This document shows positions 1 to 11,700 of a stretch of DNA of 64,000 nt, piece by piece. The position numbers and the translations under genes were made by a program. The notes under the pieces were generated by a model. That model saw only the letters and a program-made list of their open reading frames with translations. It searched no databases and was not told the origin of the DNA. Positions within the stretch are counted from its first letter, which is position 1, and each line of letters starts with the position of its first letter. This DNA comes from Tetracentron sinense (Eukaryota > Streptophyta > Magnoliopsida > Trochodendrales > Trochodendraceae): positions 24,275,760-24,339,759 of the forward strand of contig CM026557.1 in assembly GCA_015143295.1 (NCBI GenBank). The letters are read 5' to 3'.

Positions 1-2130
1 CCACAAATCTAAGCCCACTTTCCACTTTCCTACAAAAGACCTCTTATTTTTTCTTCAAACCCCAAATAGTCCCATTTTTTTTGTCTACACACTTTTTTGA
101 CCACTCAATCACCTCTCATCCAGTACACACCTTTTTGACTACTCAATCACCAACTTCACCCATTTTGACCAACCAATCACCTCTCTTACACCTTTTATAA
201 CTCACTCTTACACATCTTACAAAACAATAAATTCTCTTACATCCTTTTTTACCATTTAATCACATTTCACCAAGTACACACTTTTTTTACTATCCAATCA
301 TCAACTACACCCATTTTGACCAATCAATCACCTCCCTTATCCTCATCAACCATTTTATTAATTATCAAATTGCCACAACCCCTTAAACACTCTATAAATA
401 CAAGACCCTCATAATTTATTTCTCTCATTTCTAAAATCTCAAGTAGAAATTCTAGCTCTCCATCATCTCTATCCTGGAACTCTTCTAAAGAATTCCCAAG
501 TCACATAAGTCAATCCCTCTACACCTAATCCCTTAAATCTTAGAGTAAGTTAGGCCTATGGTGGAAGCCTTAGGTCATACGCCTTAGTACGGCAACTCCT
601 CTTTGGACCATGGAGCTTTGAAGAGCGGGATAGAAGTGTAGGTTTTCACCAAACCCCTTCTACATTCCATCTCTTTCTTTTTCTAGTCTATTTGTTTTCT
701 TTTGAGTTCTAGTCCATTTCTAGAACCACTTTTGAGAGTCCATCATTCTCCTTTGGTGAGTCTCTCTACGTCAATATAATGGTGTAGAGGGACCCCCATT
801 AATAAGGGAAGGATGAACACTCATTTTTTTTCTCTTATATATTTTTATAATTTTCTTGTTTATTCCAAATCCATTTCTAGGAATTTTTGGAAGACTTCTC
901 CCTTCAAGCACAATTTAGTCTCTCTATACCAAATCCAATGGTGTAGAGGGCCTCTATTCTTCAAGGTTCAATTAAGTCTCTTTACACCAATCTAATGGTG
1001 TAGAAGGGTCTCACATCACAACAAGGAGATGTCTTTCTTTTTAATGTATTTTTTTCTTATGTTCCCACTAGTATGGATATGGGTAGGCCCATAGAGAGTG
1101 GAAGTTAAAGCTATACATCTCTTCACATTTTGTTTCTTCATTTAGATTCTAGTCCTCATTCTAGAATTCTTTGTGAAAGTTCATCCCCTCTACTTTCATA
1201 TTTAGAGCTTCATTACATCATTTATAATGATCTAAATGGGTCACATTACAAGGGAGATGATAAGTTTTCATTTCTATACTTGTTTTTTTTTCTTTCATTT
1301 TCTATTTCGAATGGGTAAATGATGATTTAAGAACCTAAAAGAGGATGTGGTCCCACAATGCCTCATGCCAAAGGTAACGGTATTTGATTAATCGTCAACA
1401 CCAATTCAATAAATTAGGTATTAGCAATGGACCATCTACTATCAAATGCAAACACCCCTCTTTATGTCCTAAATACAAACCCTTAGCCTAGTCTTTTTGT
1501 AACCTTCTCCTAGGTTAAATTTGACTTTAGTTAAGTTTGTCAAATTCCTCCATATGCTCCGCAATGAGCTTAAATTATTATTCAAAAATCCAAAAACATT
1601 ATAAAATCTCAAAAAAATTCAAATATGTAAAAAAATCACAAAAAAAAATCCTCCAGCTTAACATAGTTGTAAGAACTACTTTGGTTTGATCCCGTCAAGT
1701 TGGGTAAGTAGGCAGCCCTAACAGGTCCAACCCCCCCTTAGGTTAGTTTCTCTTTTAGTTTATATTGTTTTGCTTGATTAATTAGCATAATCAAATAGCT
1801 TTTCAATTTTTCTTTTTGAAATTACACCTTAAATTGGCTTAGATATAGAGAGTATGTTATCATCTCCGAATGGGGGTCCCGAGTGCCTAACACCTTCCAC
1901 AGGGCTTAAAAGAATCACTTACCTAGAATATCGACCATAGAACTCCTTATCCATTACCCGAGATCCTATTTTCTCTTAATTAAATAAGTGGCGACTCTTA
2001 TCATTGACATTTAGCATCATTCCTCCGTAGGGCCCGACCCTGAAGGAAATGTGGTAAATTCCCTTGTTCACATATTACACCAAAACTTTATGGATAACAC
2101 GACCCCATATTCCAAAAGCTTGATACTGTA
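1..2130. mobile_element. Probable LTR-retrotransposon remnant (LTR-like, no coding)
   Basis: There is no credible protein here. The first 330 bases are a pyrimidine-rich array of imperfect repeats around 'TTTTTGACCACTCAATCACC', as in LTR U3 regions. A TATA box and a C/T-rich leader follow. Between 758 and 1012 a short motif containing 'AATGGTGTAGAGGG' recurs three times. Near 1980-2040 the sequence contains 'AAGTGGCGACTC' and a GC-richer block, which recalls the region just inside the LTR of some plant Ty3/gypsy elements. The gypsy assignment is inference, and the ends and orientation were not resolved. It could instead be several unrelated repeats. Confidence 0.4.
393..400 (+). promoter_or_regulatory. 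TATA box of the putative LTR promoter
   Basis: TATAAATA is preceded by 'CACTC' and followed by 'CAAGACCCTC' and a C/T-rich leader. This is the layout of a plant RNA polymerase II core promoter. It most likely belongs to the surrounding LTR-like sequence, because no host coding exon follows. Confidence 0.35.
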
Positions 2131-2191
2131 ATTGATCCCTCATACTCCTTTTGCAATGCGAGGACCCTTCTGAAGGAAATATTTATCCAAA

Positions 2192-2680
2192 TTATTTGGG
2201 GCGCAAGATGGGGTTCCTCTCTTTTGCGACAACCCAAAGTCCCAAACAATTCATACTCAATGGACCAATCATGAATACAACATTATCAACAACAACAAAA
2301 CCCATTTCCAATAACAAAGTATTAGATTGCAATGGGTTGCTCCACCAAGCAGTCCTGCAACACTCTTCAATGACACCACCAACTCTAAACCTACCACACA
2401 TCCACTTCGTACTCATGGCACCTCCAGCCACTCTGATCCTAATTTCTCTCTCACCAAAAATTCTAGGGTTAGGGTTTCGATATTGATATCAAAAGAAGAA
2501 TAAGAAGAGGAAATGTGAAATCTGTTATGATCAAAGGTTGAGGAGAAAGAAAGAAAAAGAAGATTAGACAATTCTTCAATTGTTCGGTGAGAAAAGGAGA
2601 GCAGATGAAAACGAAATAAGATTGGCGTCGTTCTCTTCCCTTCAAATAACTCCCTCACGCATAAGCGCGTATTCACACCC
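2192..2680 (-). other. Possible orphan 5' UTR / first exon of an unidentified gene
   Basis: On the minus strand a pyrimidine-rich leader (2640-2480) carries the telo-box string AAACCCTAACCCTAG, typical of 5' UTRs of housekeeping plant genes. It runs into an open frame from about 2431 to 2192, with alternative starts at 2431 and 2416. The 79-residue translation is rich in Met, Val, Trp and Cys and I recognise no family. No second exon was identified. It may be a real first exon, a duplicated gene fragment or chance. The open frame is short and the support is mainly the leader composition. Confidence 0.2.
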
Positions 2681-2847
2681 CATAAGCACCTCCGTCGATG
2701 ATTACAAAATCACCAATTATAATTGTAAGAGCTTATTGATTAAGCACTTATGAAGAAATGAACCAAACACTACTATCATGTAATAATCCATGTATAAGTG
2801 CTTAATCTTGTATAAGCGCTTATTTTAATCCGAACCAAATAGGCCCT

Positions 2848-3232
2848 AACTCTTGGGTTCAACAATATAACCTCAGACTTTTATTTTTAAAAAATATTCA
2901 CTCTGGTTAAGAATTTTTAACCCTTAAGTTCAATTTTTTAAAAATATTTTTTAAATTTTAATCAGAGTTAAATATTTTATACATATCTCTTTTTATCTCG
3001 ATTAATCATGGTTAAGATTCATTAATCCTTGGGATTCAACAATATAACCTTGGTTTTTAGAAAAAATATTTTAAATTTTTTAACTCTTGAAGGGTTAAAA
3101 ATTCTTAACCACAATTAATATTTTAAAAAAACCAAGTTTATATTGTTGAACCCCAGGGTTAGTTAATTTTTATTCTAAAAACTAAGGTTATATTGTTGAA
3201 CCCCAAGGGTTAATGAATCTTGATCACAATTA
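2848..3232. repeat. Clustered inverted repeats around TTCAACAATATAACCT
   Basis: The 16-mer TTCAACAATATAACCT or a close variant appears twice in direct orientation (about 2860 and 3035) and twice inverted (about 3135 and 3190). The longest arms, about 55 bases, lie at 3008-3062 and 3170-3226 and would fold into a stem with a loop of about 110 bases. The structure is MITE-like or foldback-like. No target duplication or defined terminus was found. Confidence 0.5.
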
Positions 3233-3274
3233 ATATATAGGGGTTAAAAGCCTTATAAGAGCCTTCACTACTAG

Positions 3275-3889
3275 TTTTTTTTTGTTAAAGAGATATTCAT
3301 TGCATATCAAGAAACACCCCAGGCTCCCATGGGGCCTAGACATGCCAACCCCCATTGTAGATGGGAGAGGTACAAAGGGTCTAGGATTCCTTGGCAGGCT
3401 TACAGTAAGGGCCTTGATTGTCTCTGGCCAAGCCAGAAAGGGCTTATCTCGGGGTTTCATAGAATAGGGGACAAGTGGTAAATAAGTCAAAATCATGGGG
3501 CCCATGATTTTGACTTCTCCACCCATAATAAGACATGCGGCAATAAGTGTATGAGAATAAGGGTGAGATATCAAGTGGGGAGAAGTCAAAATCAAGGGGA
3601 GAAAATGGAATGACTTCTCCCCATTTTTACGCCAACTGCTGCACAATGTATGGAACCCCGAGAGCCCTTTCTGGCTTCGCCAGAGACAATCTGAGGCCTA
3701 CAGTAAGAGCTTGGTGTGCTAGTTTGTGGGCATAGAGTTGGCCACACGGAGAATGAACTTAAACTCAGTCTCGCTACTAGATTCTTTTAAAAGGTCGATA
3801 TAGGCAATCGTTGTGAGGATGTCCCATCGTTGTTGATCAGAATTCCCCATAATGAGCTCCACAATTGTTTTGGCATCCAATTCCACTCA
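3275..3889 (-). pseudogene. LINE A, 3' part: end of RNase H domain plus 3' tail
   Basis: This is the downstream part of the minus-strand LINE split by the hAT at 3898-7659. From 3889 down to about 3720 the frame reads as the end of a plant LINE RNase H domain (LDAKTIVELI ... WDILTTIAYIDLL ... RVANSM), with one stop near 3725. Below that is the 3' tail, ending close to an oligo-A run (read as T's at about 3272-3281). A foldback lies inside the tail. Joining this segment to 7668 across one copy of the octamer ATTCCACT gives a continuous RNase H region, which shows that the hAT arrived later. Confidence 0.75.
3417..3692. repeat. Foldback with a near-perfect 29-bp palindrome
   Basis: Arms of about 40 bases at 3417-3460 and 3648-3692 are inverted copies around 'GTCTCTGGCCAAGCCAGAAA'. 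Between them sits a near-perfect palindrome at 3486-3514 (14-base arms GTCAAAATCATGGG, one-base centre). Part of this palindrome is repeated near 3586-3600. The structure lies within the 3' tail of LINE A. No flanking target duplication was identified, so it could be an inserted foldback element or local rearrangement. Confidence 0.5.
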
Positions 3890-3897
3890 GGGCCGGC
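3890..3897. repeat. Left 8-bp target site duplication of hAT element
   Basis: ATTCCACT directly precedes the hAT terminus CAGGGCCGGC and is identical to 7660-7667 after the right terminus. An 8-bp duplication is diagnostic of hAT insertion. Confidence 0.9.
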
Positions 3898-6800
3898 TCA
3901 TCCATAAGGCCACTAAAGCCTTGGCTTTAGGCCCCAAAAAATTGAAGGCCCAAAATTTATGGGGCCTGTTATAGAAGGAACGTTAATGGGGTATGATTGA
4001 GTTTACCAAAAAAAAAAAAACGTTGATTGGGGTTTTCCATTTTGGGGTTTGATTATTTCTTTTTTGGTAAACTCAATAACACCACAAGGTGATTATGGTT
4101 TGGTAACTTTGGTTATTTCCAAGATAGACTTTTCATCTACACACACCCCTATTTCCAAGTTCCAACGATGGTTTCTTCCTCAAGAGAGTTACTTCTTTAT
4201 GCAAGCATGCATCCATCTCTCTTCCCTCTCTCCATCTTCTCTCAATCTCTCCTCTAGCTTTCTTCATATTGCTGCTGATCCATTGCACTATTGCAGTCAG
4301 AAAATAAATCTTGGATTGCTAACTGCTTACACCATTAAAGCTGCAGAACAGAGCTCTGCTTAGTTGGTGTCTTGGTGATAACCTGCAGGAGACAGAGGAA
4401 GAACCTGTAGATTTTAAGACACTTGCACAAATCAAAGCAAGCCTTAATCAAGCATTACAAGGTATACCCACTTGGATTTCAAGTTCAAATCTAGGGTTTT
4501 TAATATTTTTCTTTTGTTTAGTTATAATTTGTGGACTATGTAAATGGAAACTGAGTTGAATGAAACCATATTTGAAGCCTGAAGGATTAAGGAAGACATT
4601 TTTGGAGTTCAATCTGCAAAGAAATCCGAGATTGAAATTTGAAAGTCTAGTGGAGCTGCTAGAGTTTCATAATCCAACTCTTGATCCTACTCAAAATCTG
4701 AAGAAGGTAATAATAGATTTGATGGGTTGGTTCATATGAAATTTTGTGGAAGTGATAGAAAAAAAAAATATTTATTGAAGGGTATAGAATTAGATGCTAG
4801 GTTTATCCAATTATTTCATATTTTATTACTTATAATATAACTCATTAATTTAAATGTAATTTCTTACTCATATTGACAGGCACAGCTTCAAAGTTCAAGT
4901 TTCCTCATTTTCTTCTCAATAAATCAGGTTCTATTGTTTCATACTTTAAAGGTTTTTTTAGTTTCAAGCTTATATTGTATTTTTTTTATTATAAATAGTA
5001 GTCATTTTTTTAATAATTTTTTTAGTCATAAATAACAAATATGTCTACTAGAAAACAAGAATCTGGCTATTCAAAACTTAAAAAAAGAAGAAGATTAGAT
5101 AATTTAATTCAATCTCAAAAAGGAGCTCTTGAAAAAAATTTTATCAACAAACAAAATATAACAAAAAATTTAGGTGAAAGTTCTATAAATGAAGAAATAA
5201 TTGATCCAAAAGAGTTAAAAGATACTGAAATAATACAAGAAGACCAACACAATGAGAATATCTATAATGATAGTCAACCATGTAATACAACAATTCTTGA
5301 AGAAGAACAAAAAAAAAATATGGAAGAGTGTGAAAACATTAATGAAACGGTTGATTATATTCCTAAAAATATTTATGATCCAAGTCATTGGAATAATATT
5401 GATACAAAATTAAGAGATTTATTAGTAGAAAGTGGTCCAATTAGAGATAATGATATAGATTTTCTCAAAGATGAACACTCTAGACATTTTTCTACTACAC
5501 ATTATATTCAAAAATTACCTAACGGGGAGACATATGATAGAAGATGGTTAGTATATTCAAAAAATTTGGATAAAGTATTTTGTTTTTGTTGTAAGTTGTT
5601 TAATTCGTATAAGAGCATAGGTAAACTAGGTAATGAAGGAACTAGTGATTGGAGAAATCTCAGTTTTAAGCTTAAAAGTCATGAAACAAGTAATGAGCAT
5701 ATGATTAACATGAATACTTGGATTGATTTAGAAATAAGATTGTCAAAAAATAGAACAATTGATGAAGGTATTCAAGAACAAATTAACAGAGAGAAAGATC
5801 ATTGGAAAAAAGTATTAGTAAGAATTATTGCTGTTGTAAAGAACCTTGGTAAAAATAATTTGGCATTTCGAGGGAGTAATGAAAAGATTTATCAAGAAAA
5901 TAATGGAAATTTTTTAAGTCTAATTGAAATGATTGCAGAATTTGATCCAATAATGCAAGAGCATATTCGACGTATTCAATATGATGAAATTCATAATCAT
6001 TATCTTGGACATAACATACAAAATGAATTGATTATTTTGTTAGCAAATGAAATTAAAAATAAAATTATTACGAAAATTAAAGAAGTAAAATATTTTTCCA
6101 TTATACTTGATTGTACTCCAGATGCAAGTCATCAAGAACAAATGTCTCTCATATTACGATGTGTGGATACTTTCACAAGTCCAATAACAATAGAAGAATA
6201 TTTTATAGAATTCCTAAAAGTAGATGATACCACCGGAAAGGGTCTTTTTAACACAATTATAAATGCAATAAAAAGTTTTGAACTTGATATTAATAATGTA
6301 CGAGGACAAGGTTACGATAATGGATCTAATATGAAAGGAAAACATCAAGGGGTACAAAAAAGACTTCTAAATATAAATCCAAAAGCATTTTACACTCCAT
6401 GTGCGTGTCATAATCTAAACCTAGTACTTTGTGATATGGCTAACTCTTGTCCTAAAGCCATATCTTTTTTTGGAGTTGTACAACGTATATATTCATTATT
6501 TTCTTCTTCTAAAAAACGATGGAAAATTTTACAAGATAATGTATCAGGTTTAACTCTTAAGTCATTGTCACAAACTCGTTGGGAAAGTCGTATTGAAAGT
6601 GTTAAAGCAATAAAATTTCAAGCTCCACAAATAAGAAATGCTTTGTTACAATTATCAAAAACTAGTGAAGATCCTAAAACAAAAAGTGAAGCTAAGTGTT
6701 TAGTAACATATGAGATGGAAAATTTTGAGTTCATATTGGGCATGACTATATGGTATGATATATTATTTGCCGTCAACTCAGTGAGTAAAAGTTTACAATC

Positions 6801-7659
6801 AAAAGAAATGCGTATTGATGTTGCTATAGAACAATTAAACGGTCTTATTTCTTTTTTAAATAAGTATAGAGAAAATGGATTTACAGCTGCTATGATATCA
6901 TCTAAAGAAATTGCAGCTGAAATGGAAATAGAACCTATATTTCGTGAAAAACGTATAATTCGTAGAAAGAAACACTTTGATGAAAATGTCAATGACGAGA
7001 CAACGCAATCTGCTGAAGAGTCTTTTAGAACTGAATATTTCTTATACATAATAGATCAATCTATTTCTTCAATTCAAAGTAGATTTGAACAATTTCAAAT
7101 GTACGAAAAAATATTTGGTTTTTTATTTAATTTAAAAAAATTAAAATCACTAGACGATGAAAGTTTGAAAAAATATTGTCTTAATCTTGAATTTGTCTTG
7201 AAACATGATAGTTTTTTCTGATATTGATGGTTTAGATTTATTTTCAGAATTAAAAGTGTTAAAAGAAATTTGACAAATAGAAGAAAACAATCCAATTGAC
7301 GTACTAAGTTATATAAAAAAATTAGATTCTTTTCCTAATGCATACATTGCTTACAGAATTTTATTAACAATACCTGTAACAGTTGCTTCTGCAGAAAGAA
7401 GTTTTTCAAAACTAAAATTGATAAAATCTTACCTAAGAATGACTATGTCACAAGAACGATTAAGTGGATTAGCTATGTTATCAATTGAAAAAGATATGTT
7501 AGGAAAACTTGAATACAAAAGTTTAATTGGTAATTTTGCATCTCAAAAAGCAAGAAAAATAAATTTTAGTTAATTTTTTTTATTATATATATATATATAT
7601 TTAAAAGGCCTCATTTAGAATTCTCGCTTTAGGCCTCCAAATGGCTTGGGCCGGCCCTG
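3898..7659 (+). mobile_element. Complete hAT transposon with TTF-zinc-finger transposase
   Basis: The 3762-bp element begins CAGGGCCGGC and ends GCCGGCCCTG, perfect 10-bp terminal inverted repeats with weaker similarity extending inward ('GGCCAC' / 'GGCCTCC'). Both sides carry ATTCCACT. It interrupts the RNase H domain of LINE A. The left 1.1 kb is non-coding and includes 'AAGGCCACTAAAGCC', paired with 'GGCTTTAGGCC' further in. The transposase follows on the plus strand. The perfect target duplication and few coding lesions suggest a comparatively recent insertion, although the transposase is frame-shifted, so this copy is probably non-autonomous now. Confidence 0.93.
5041..7573 (+). pseudogene. 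hAT transposase (TTF-type zinc finger, DUF4371, hAT C-terminal dimerisation), frameshifted
   Basis: The open frame 5041-7221 encodes 726 residues; the ATG at 5041 is the first in the frame. Visible parts in order: a Lys/Arg-rich N-terminus, a TTF-type zinc finger (Cys181, Cys183, Cys184, His214, His220), and a DUF4371-like region. The RNase H-like catalytic core follows: Asp357 in 'IILDCTPDAS', Asp426 in 'VRGQGYDNGSNM', His457 in 'PCACHNLNL' and Arg513-Trp514. The frame breaks at a T run (about 7212-7217). The third forward frame from 7220 then encodes the hAT dimerisation region ('VASAERSFSKLKLIKSYLR') to a stop at 7571-7573, with one internal TGA at 7271. The intact protein would be about 840 residues. 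Like related transposases it would cut at the inverted repeats. The two late lesions remove the dimerisation domain. Confidence 0.9.
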
Positions 7660-7667
7660 ATTCCACT
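7660..7667. repeat. Right 8-bp target site duplication of hAT element
   Basis: ATTCCACT is identical to 3890-3897. LINE A coding sequence resumes immediately after it. Confidence 0.9.
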
Positions 7668-9800
7668 ATGATGTGATCCCAACGATTTGAAACTACGGTA
7701 AGAAACCCAAGTCAGATTGCCTCCGCTTCAGCAACTCTAGCGGATCCGCCCAAGAGAGGTTTAAAGAATTGAGAGAGAATGACTCCACTATGATCCCACA
7801 CCATGACACCTGCACTAGTTGCCTTGCCATCAGTTAAGGCCACACCATCCATGTTAATCTTGAGCCACCCGTCGGGGGTAGGCACCCACACAGCTTCGGG
7901 AACACTGGCACTCTGGATACCATGAGGAACTTGGATTGCTAATGGGGGGCACCATGAGGCCTAGCGAGCTCAATCATGGCTAGAGCTTTGGCTGGATTAG
8001 GAGAGGCTCTGTTGAACACAACATCGTTTCTATGCTTCCATATGCCCCAAAGGGTAGAGGCTAACCGAATTGGAAGAGATAACTCTTAATCTGTGAATTT
8101 TGGGGAACGGACCCAATTAGTTCACCAGTCGAGCACATAAGATGAGGATAGAGGGGGGAGTTTGAGGGATAATTGGGACCTGAACCAGATGCTCCAGGAG
8201 CAAGAACATTCCAAAAACAAGTGATTTATGGTTTCTTCCATTAGGCCACAGATCGGGTAGCCCCATCCACCATTATTTTTCTGTGTCGAAGGTTTCTAGA
8301 AACTACTAGGCCATTGTTGTAGAGTCTCCACAAGAAGACTTGAATTTTTGGAGGAAGATATATTTTCCAAATCCACCTCCAAGATTTCCTCTCTCTGTCA
8401 CTGACATTAGAACTAGAAAAGGCAAGGTTCACTGCCAATAGATGGGACGCTGGTGAGCTGCCAATTTGACTTTTAAGGTGCCAGACTTGGAGTGGTGCCA
8501 AACTAACACATCCGGACGATCGTACAAACTAATCGGAATTTTAATAATCTCCTCCACTGAATGTTGCGAGAAGAGGCTGGAGAGATTAGGAAGGTCCCAA
8601 ATCTTCTGATCTTCAATGATGTGCTAAAGAGAGACGCCAGCCAGTGGAGTGGGTTTAAAGAGGGCAGGGAAGGCACCCATGGTTTATCACCTGCCTAAAC
8701 TACTCTGCCTGAACCTATTTGCCATCGCACCCCCTGGTCGAGGATCTTACAACCAGCTAAGATACTTCACCACCCCCACAAGGGGCAATTTTCCCAGAGA
8801 AGTGTCAAGGAAGGAAGACCAAGGAAAATATGTACGCTCAGATAGTAGGAGCCCCAAGTTGAAGGCATGCAAGTCCCTCAATACGAGCCCCCCAAGTATT
8901 TTGGCATACGTAATTTCTTCCAGTTGGACCAATGAATTTTGGTGGTATGAGCCTAACGCCACCAAAAATTTGCTATTGCCAAGTTCACATCGTTTATCCA
9001 ACGGTTAGGGAGTAAAAAACAACCCATTGTATATGCCGAGACGGCTTGGACAACAGCCCAGATAAGGACCCCTCTACCCGCTTGAGTTAACAAATTGTCG
9101 ACCACCGTTGCATTTTACTTAGAATCCTCCTCTCGAGTCTCTCAAAAGTACGCATCTTGGAGAGCCCAAATTCTATAGGCATCCCCAGGTAAGAATCCTG
9201 AGTGGCTGAGTTTCGGATGTGAAGAATTCGGACGATCATTCTTTGAAAATGTCAAGGGGTATTACTGCTAAAAGAGAGCCCAGACTTTGAGTAATTCTTT
9301 GTCTGACTTGAGGTTGCGCTATAAATTTTTAAAAGCGTCCGCAAGGAGGCCAGTTCTTAAAGATATGCCTGCAAAAAAAAATATATATATATATATATAT
9401 ACACAATCATCAGCAAAGAACAAGTGAGATATTTCAGGGTACAAGTAGGAATGTGGATGTCACTGATTTTGCGCGAGTGAATAGCTTGTTGAAGGAAGCA
9501 CGTGAAGGCTTCGACACAAAAAAGAAATAAATAAGGTGACAACAGGTCTCCTAGCCGAAGGCCACATGATGGAATTATATAACCTTTTGCTTCGCCCTTC
9601 AAAACTACCGCATATGTGACCGTAGAAACACAATGACGGACCCATGTTATCCAACGGCTGCAATACCCCAATTTATTTATTACAGCAAAGAGAAATTCTC
9701 ATTCAACTCGATCATAAGCTTTATTCATGTCGAACTTAACCGACATCTAGTTGATTTTAGATCTTCGCCTCTTCTTTAATTAATAATTGATCTCATGGGC
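7668..9800 (-). pseudogene. LINE A, main part: reverse transcriptase, zf-RVT, RNase H (broken)
   Basis: On the minus strand from about 9800 downwards are relics of a plant L1-type ORF2. RT motif A is near 9745 ('DMNKAYDRVE'). 'RWITWVRHCVSTVTYAV' and 'GLRLGDLLSPYLFLF' cover 9671-9480. The catalytic FADD box is near 9410, followed by a TA microsatellite. 'GGLVLRDLHAFN' is near 8890. A zf-RVT segment ('WIWKIYLPPKIQVFLWRL') lies at 8390-8330, and the start of RNase H ('DGWLKINMDG') near 7880. Endonuclease and ORF1 are absent, so the copy is 5'-truncated. Multiple stops and frameshifts make it a dead copy. It was later split by the hAT. Confidence 0.8.
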
Positions 9801-10671
9801 CTTCACCACTAGTTACTTAGAATGCCAATTTTTTTTTTTGTTATAAGACTTATTTTCCCTTTAGTTTAAGACGTTAGCAACGTTAAGAGAAATGGGTCTC
9901 TTTTTTGGCATTCCTGGGCATTAAATGAGGTGATTGATGAGTTAACATTTGATTGAGTGAGTTGGCCACTAATACCAATTCTGGTATTAGGGACCGACTA
10001 GAGGATTTGCACTCCTGTTTTAATACGATCTCCGTGGTGGGTGGGTGTGTGGTTGGCTTAAATGTGTGTGCGTTGTGATGTTACTATTAACAAAAATAAA
10101 TAAAAGTCAATGGTACATAATAATACCAACTTGATTTAAGTTATATAATGTATATACTTATATACATAATATATTTATTACTTTTTAAATTTAAAAATAT
10201 TATAATAAATAAGTATAATTAATTTATGATGAGTGCTAGCGTCAGACGCACTAAGTAATTTTTTTCCACAAGCAGTGCGGGTGCAAAACGTGGTGTTGCT
10301 ACCAGGGAGATGAGCTGAAACTTGTTTCCACCACCTTGCGTCTAGGAAAGACTACGAGGGCTAGCATTTCTGTTAATTCATATGTTTAATTATTATTATA
10401 AATTTAATTCATTGGTTAGGTGTGTGTGTTCAATTTAAGGCTTTCTTAATGGGTTGGATTTGGGTTTGCCTTTTCGGTCTATTTTATAAATGAGTTGGGT
10501 TTATATTGAAATATTGATTCAACCCTTTTTTTTTTTTTGGTTCAAATATTGATTCAACCCTTAACCAAACTGACTCATCAACCCACATGAACATGTCCCA
10601 ACTTTTCCTTGATTATAGTTTAGGTTTTAGATCTGTGAGTCAGGATGACTCCTAGAATCAAATAGTCATAA
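9801..10671. other. AT-rich intergenic stretch, no gene seen
   Basis: No open frame with family similarity was found. The stretch 10,380-10,560 ('GGGTTGGATTTGGGTTTGCC' and neighbours) resembles 17,400-17,480, so diverged repeat copies flank the Helitron candidate that starts at 10,672. Confidence 0.4.
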
Positions 10672-11005
10672 TCTATACTACTCCTATATAGCATTTGGTG
10701 TCCACGTGGATGCCTTTAGGATCCTCAAATTCAACTCCAACTTGATGCCACATAGTTGTACCTATTTATTATAATATTTTTTTTTAATGTGGGCCCCACA
10801 CACGGAATCCCTAACCCGAATCCAATTTGGTTCCTTACTTCTTCTTCAGCCTTTCTTCTTCCCAGTTCCCACACATGGCCTTTCTTCTTCTTCGGCCTTT
10901 CATCTTCCCAATTCCCACACACTGAATACCTAACCCTCTTCCCAGATCCCACACACAAAATACCTATTGGGTTCCTTTCTTCTGGCCCTTTCTTCTTCCT
11001 CGCCC

Positions 11006-11052
11006 CTTCTTCTTCTTCTTCTTCTTCTTCTTCTTCTTCTTCTTCTTCTTCT
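11006..11052. repeat. (TTC)n microsatellite
   Basis: There are about 15 uninterrupted TTC units within a pyrimidine-rich tract (10,840-11,230). The tract translates as poly-Ser or poly-Arg only because of its composition, so those frames are not genes. Confidence 0.95.
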
Positions 11053-11439
11053 ACCTAACTGGTTCTTCTCCTGTGCCCTTCTTCTCGGTTTGGCTCCCCC
11101 TATTACCCCTCTTGCGTCCTTCTTCCCCTTCATTAATTGTTAATTAATGGAATAAAATATTGAAACATCTCTCCCGCTGCTGCGCCCTTTCTTCTCCTTC
11201 TTCTTCTTCCCCTTCCCCTTCATTAATTCATGGAAAAAATTCCAGATCCATCTCCCCTATCCCTTCTCTTCACTTATAAAATCTATAAAACGGCCTCCAT
11301 CCATTTTGTTTATAGGCAGAATCCCCCCCCCCCCTCCCACAGCATCGGATTCAGGTTATTAAGTCAGTGGGCGAGTGGCCTTGGAAAGGTCTTCACCTTG
11401 CCATTTTTGTGGTACCTATTTTTTTTACCCATGTCAGTG

Positions 11440-11700
11440 ATTTCCCACTAATTTTTTTCATATATTGTTTGTTCAGATCAACCCAGAGTCGAAGAGATAT
11501 TATTATTTTGTTTGCATTGGGCTGGGCTTCACAAGGTATTTTCTCAAACATTTTCCCGCTATTATTCTGTGTTTTTGTACTCTGCATCAGTGACTTCCCT
11601 CTTATTTGTTTTATAGATTGTTTGTTCAGATCAACCCCGAGTCAAATATATATTGTTCAGGTCGACCTCTTTTGGGCTTCACAAGGTATTTACCCTAACC
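11440..11700 (+). repeat. Exon-like segment repeated (third copy near 13,255)
   Basis: The block 'TGTTTGTTCAGATCAACCC' plus 'GTCGAAGAGATATTATT' occurs at about 11,464, in part at about 11,620, and again at about 13,277. Each copy sits before 'TTTGGGCTTCACAAGGTATTT' or a variant and after 'CAGTGACTTCC'. The copies are diverged. They indicate internal duplication in the Helitron candidate rather than a coding repeat. Confidence 0.5.

Noticed and set aside
6618..7049. 143-residue minus-strand frame
   Set aside because: It is the antisense shadow of the hAT transposase; plus-strand motifs are conserved and the minus translation shows none.
10930..11133. Minus-strand frame with a long Arg run, and its plus-strand Ser-rich partner
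   Set aside because: Both are translations of a TTC/GAA microsatellite and a pyrimidine tract; no domain or splice context supports coding.
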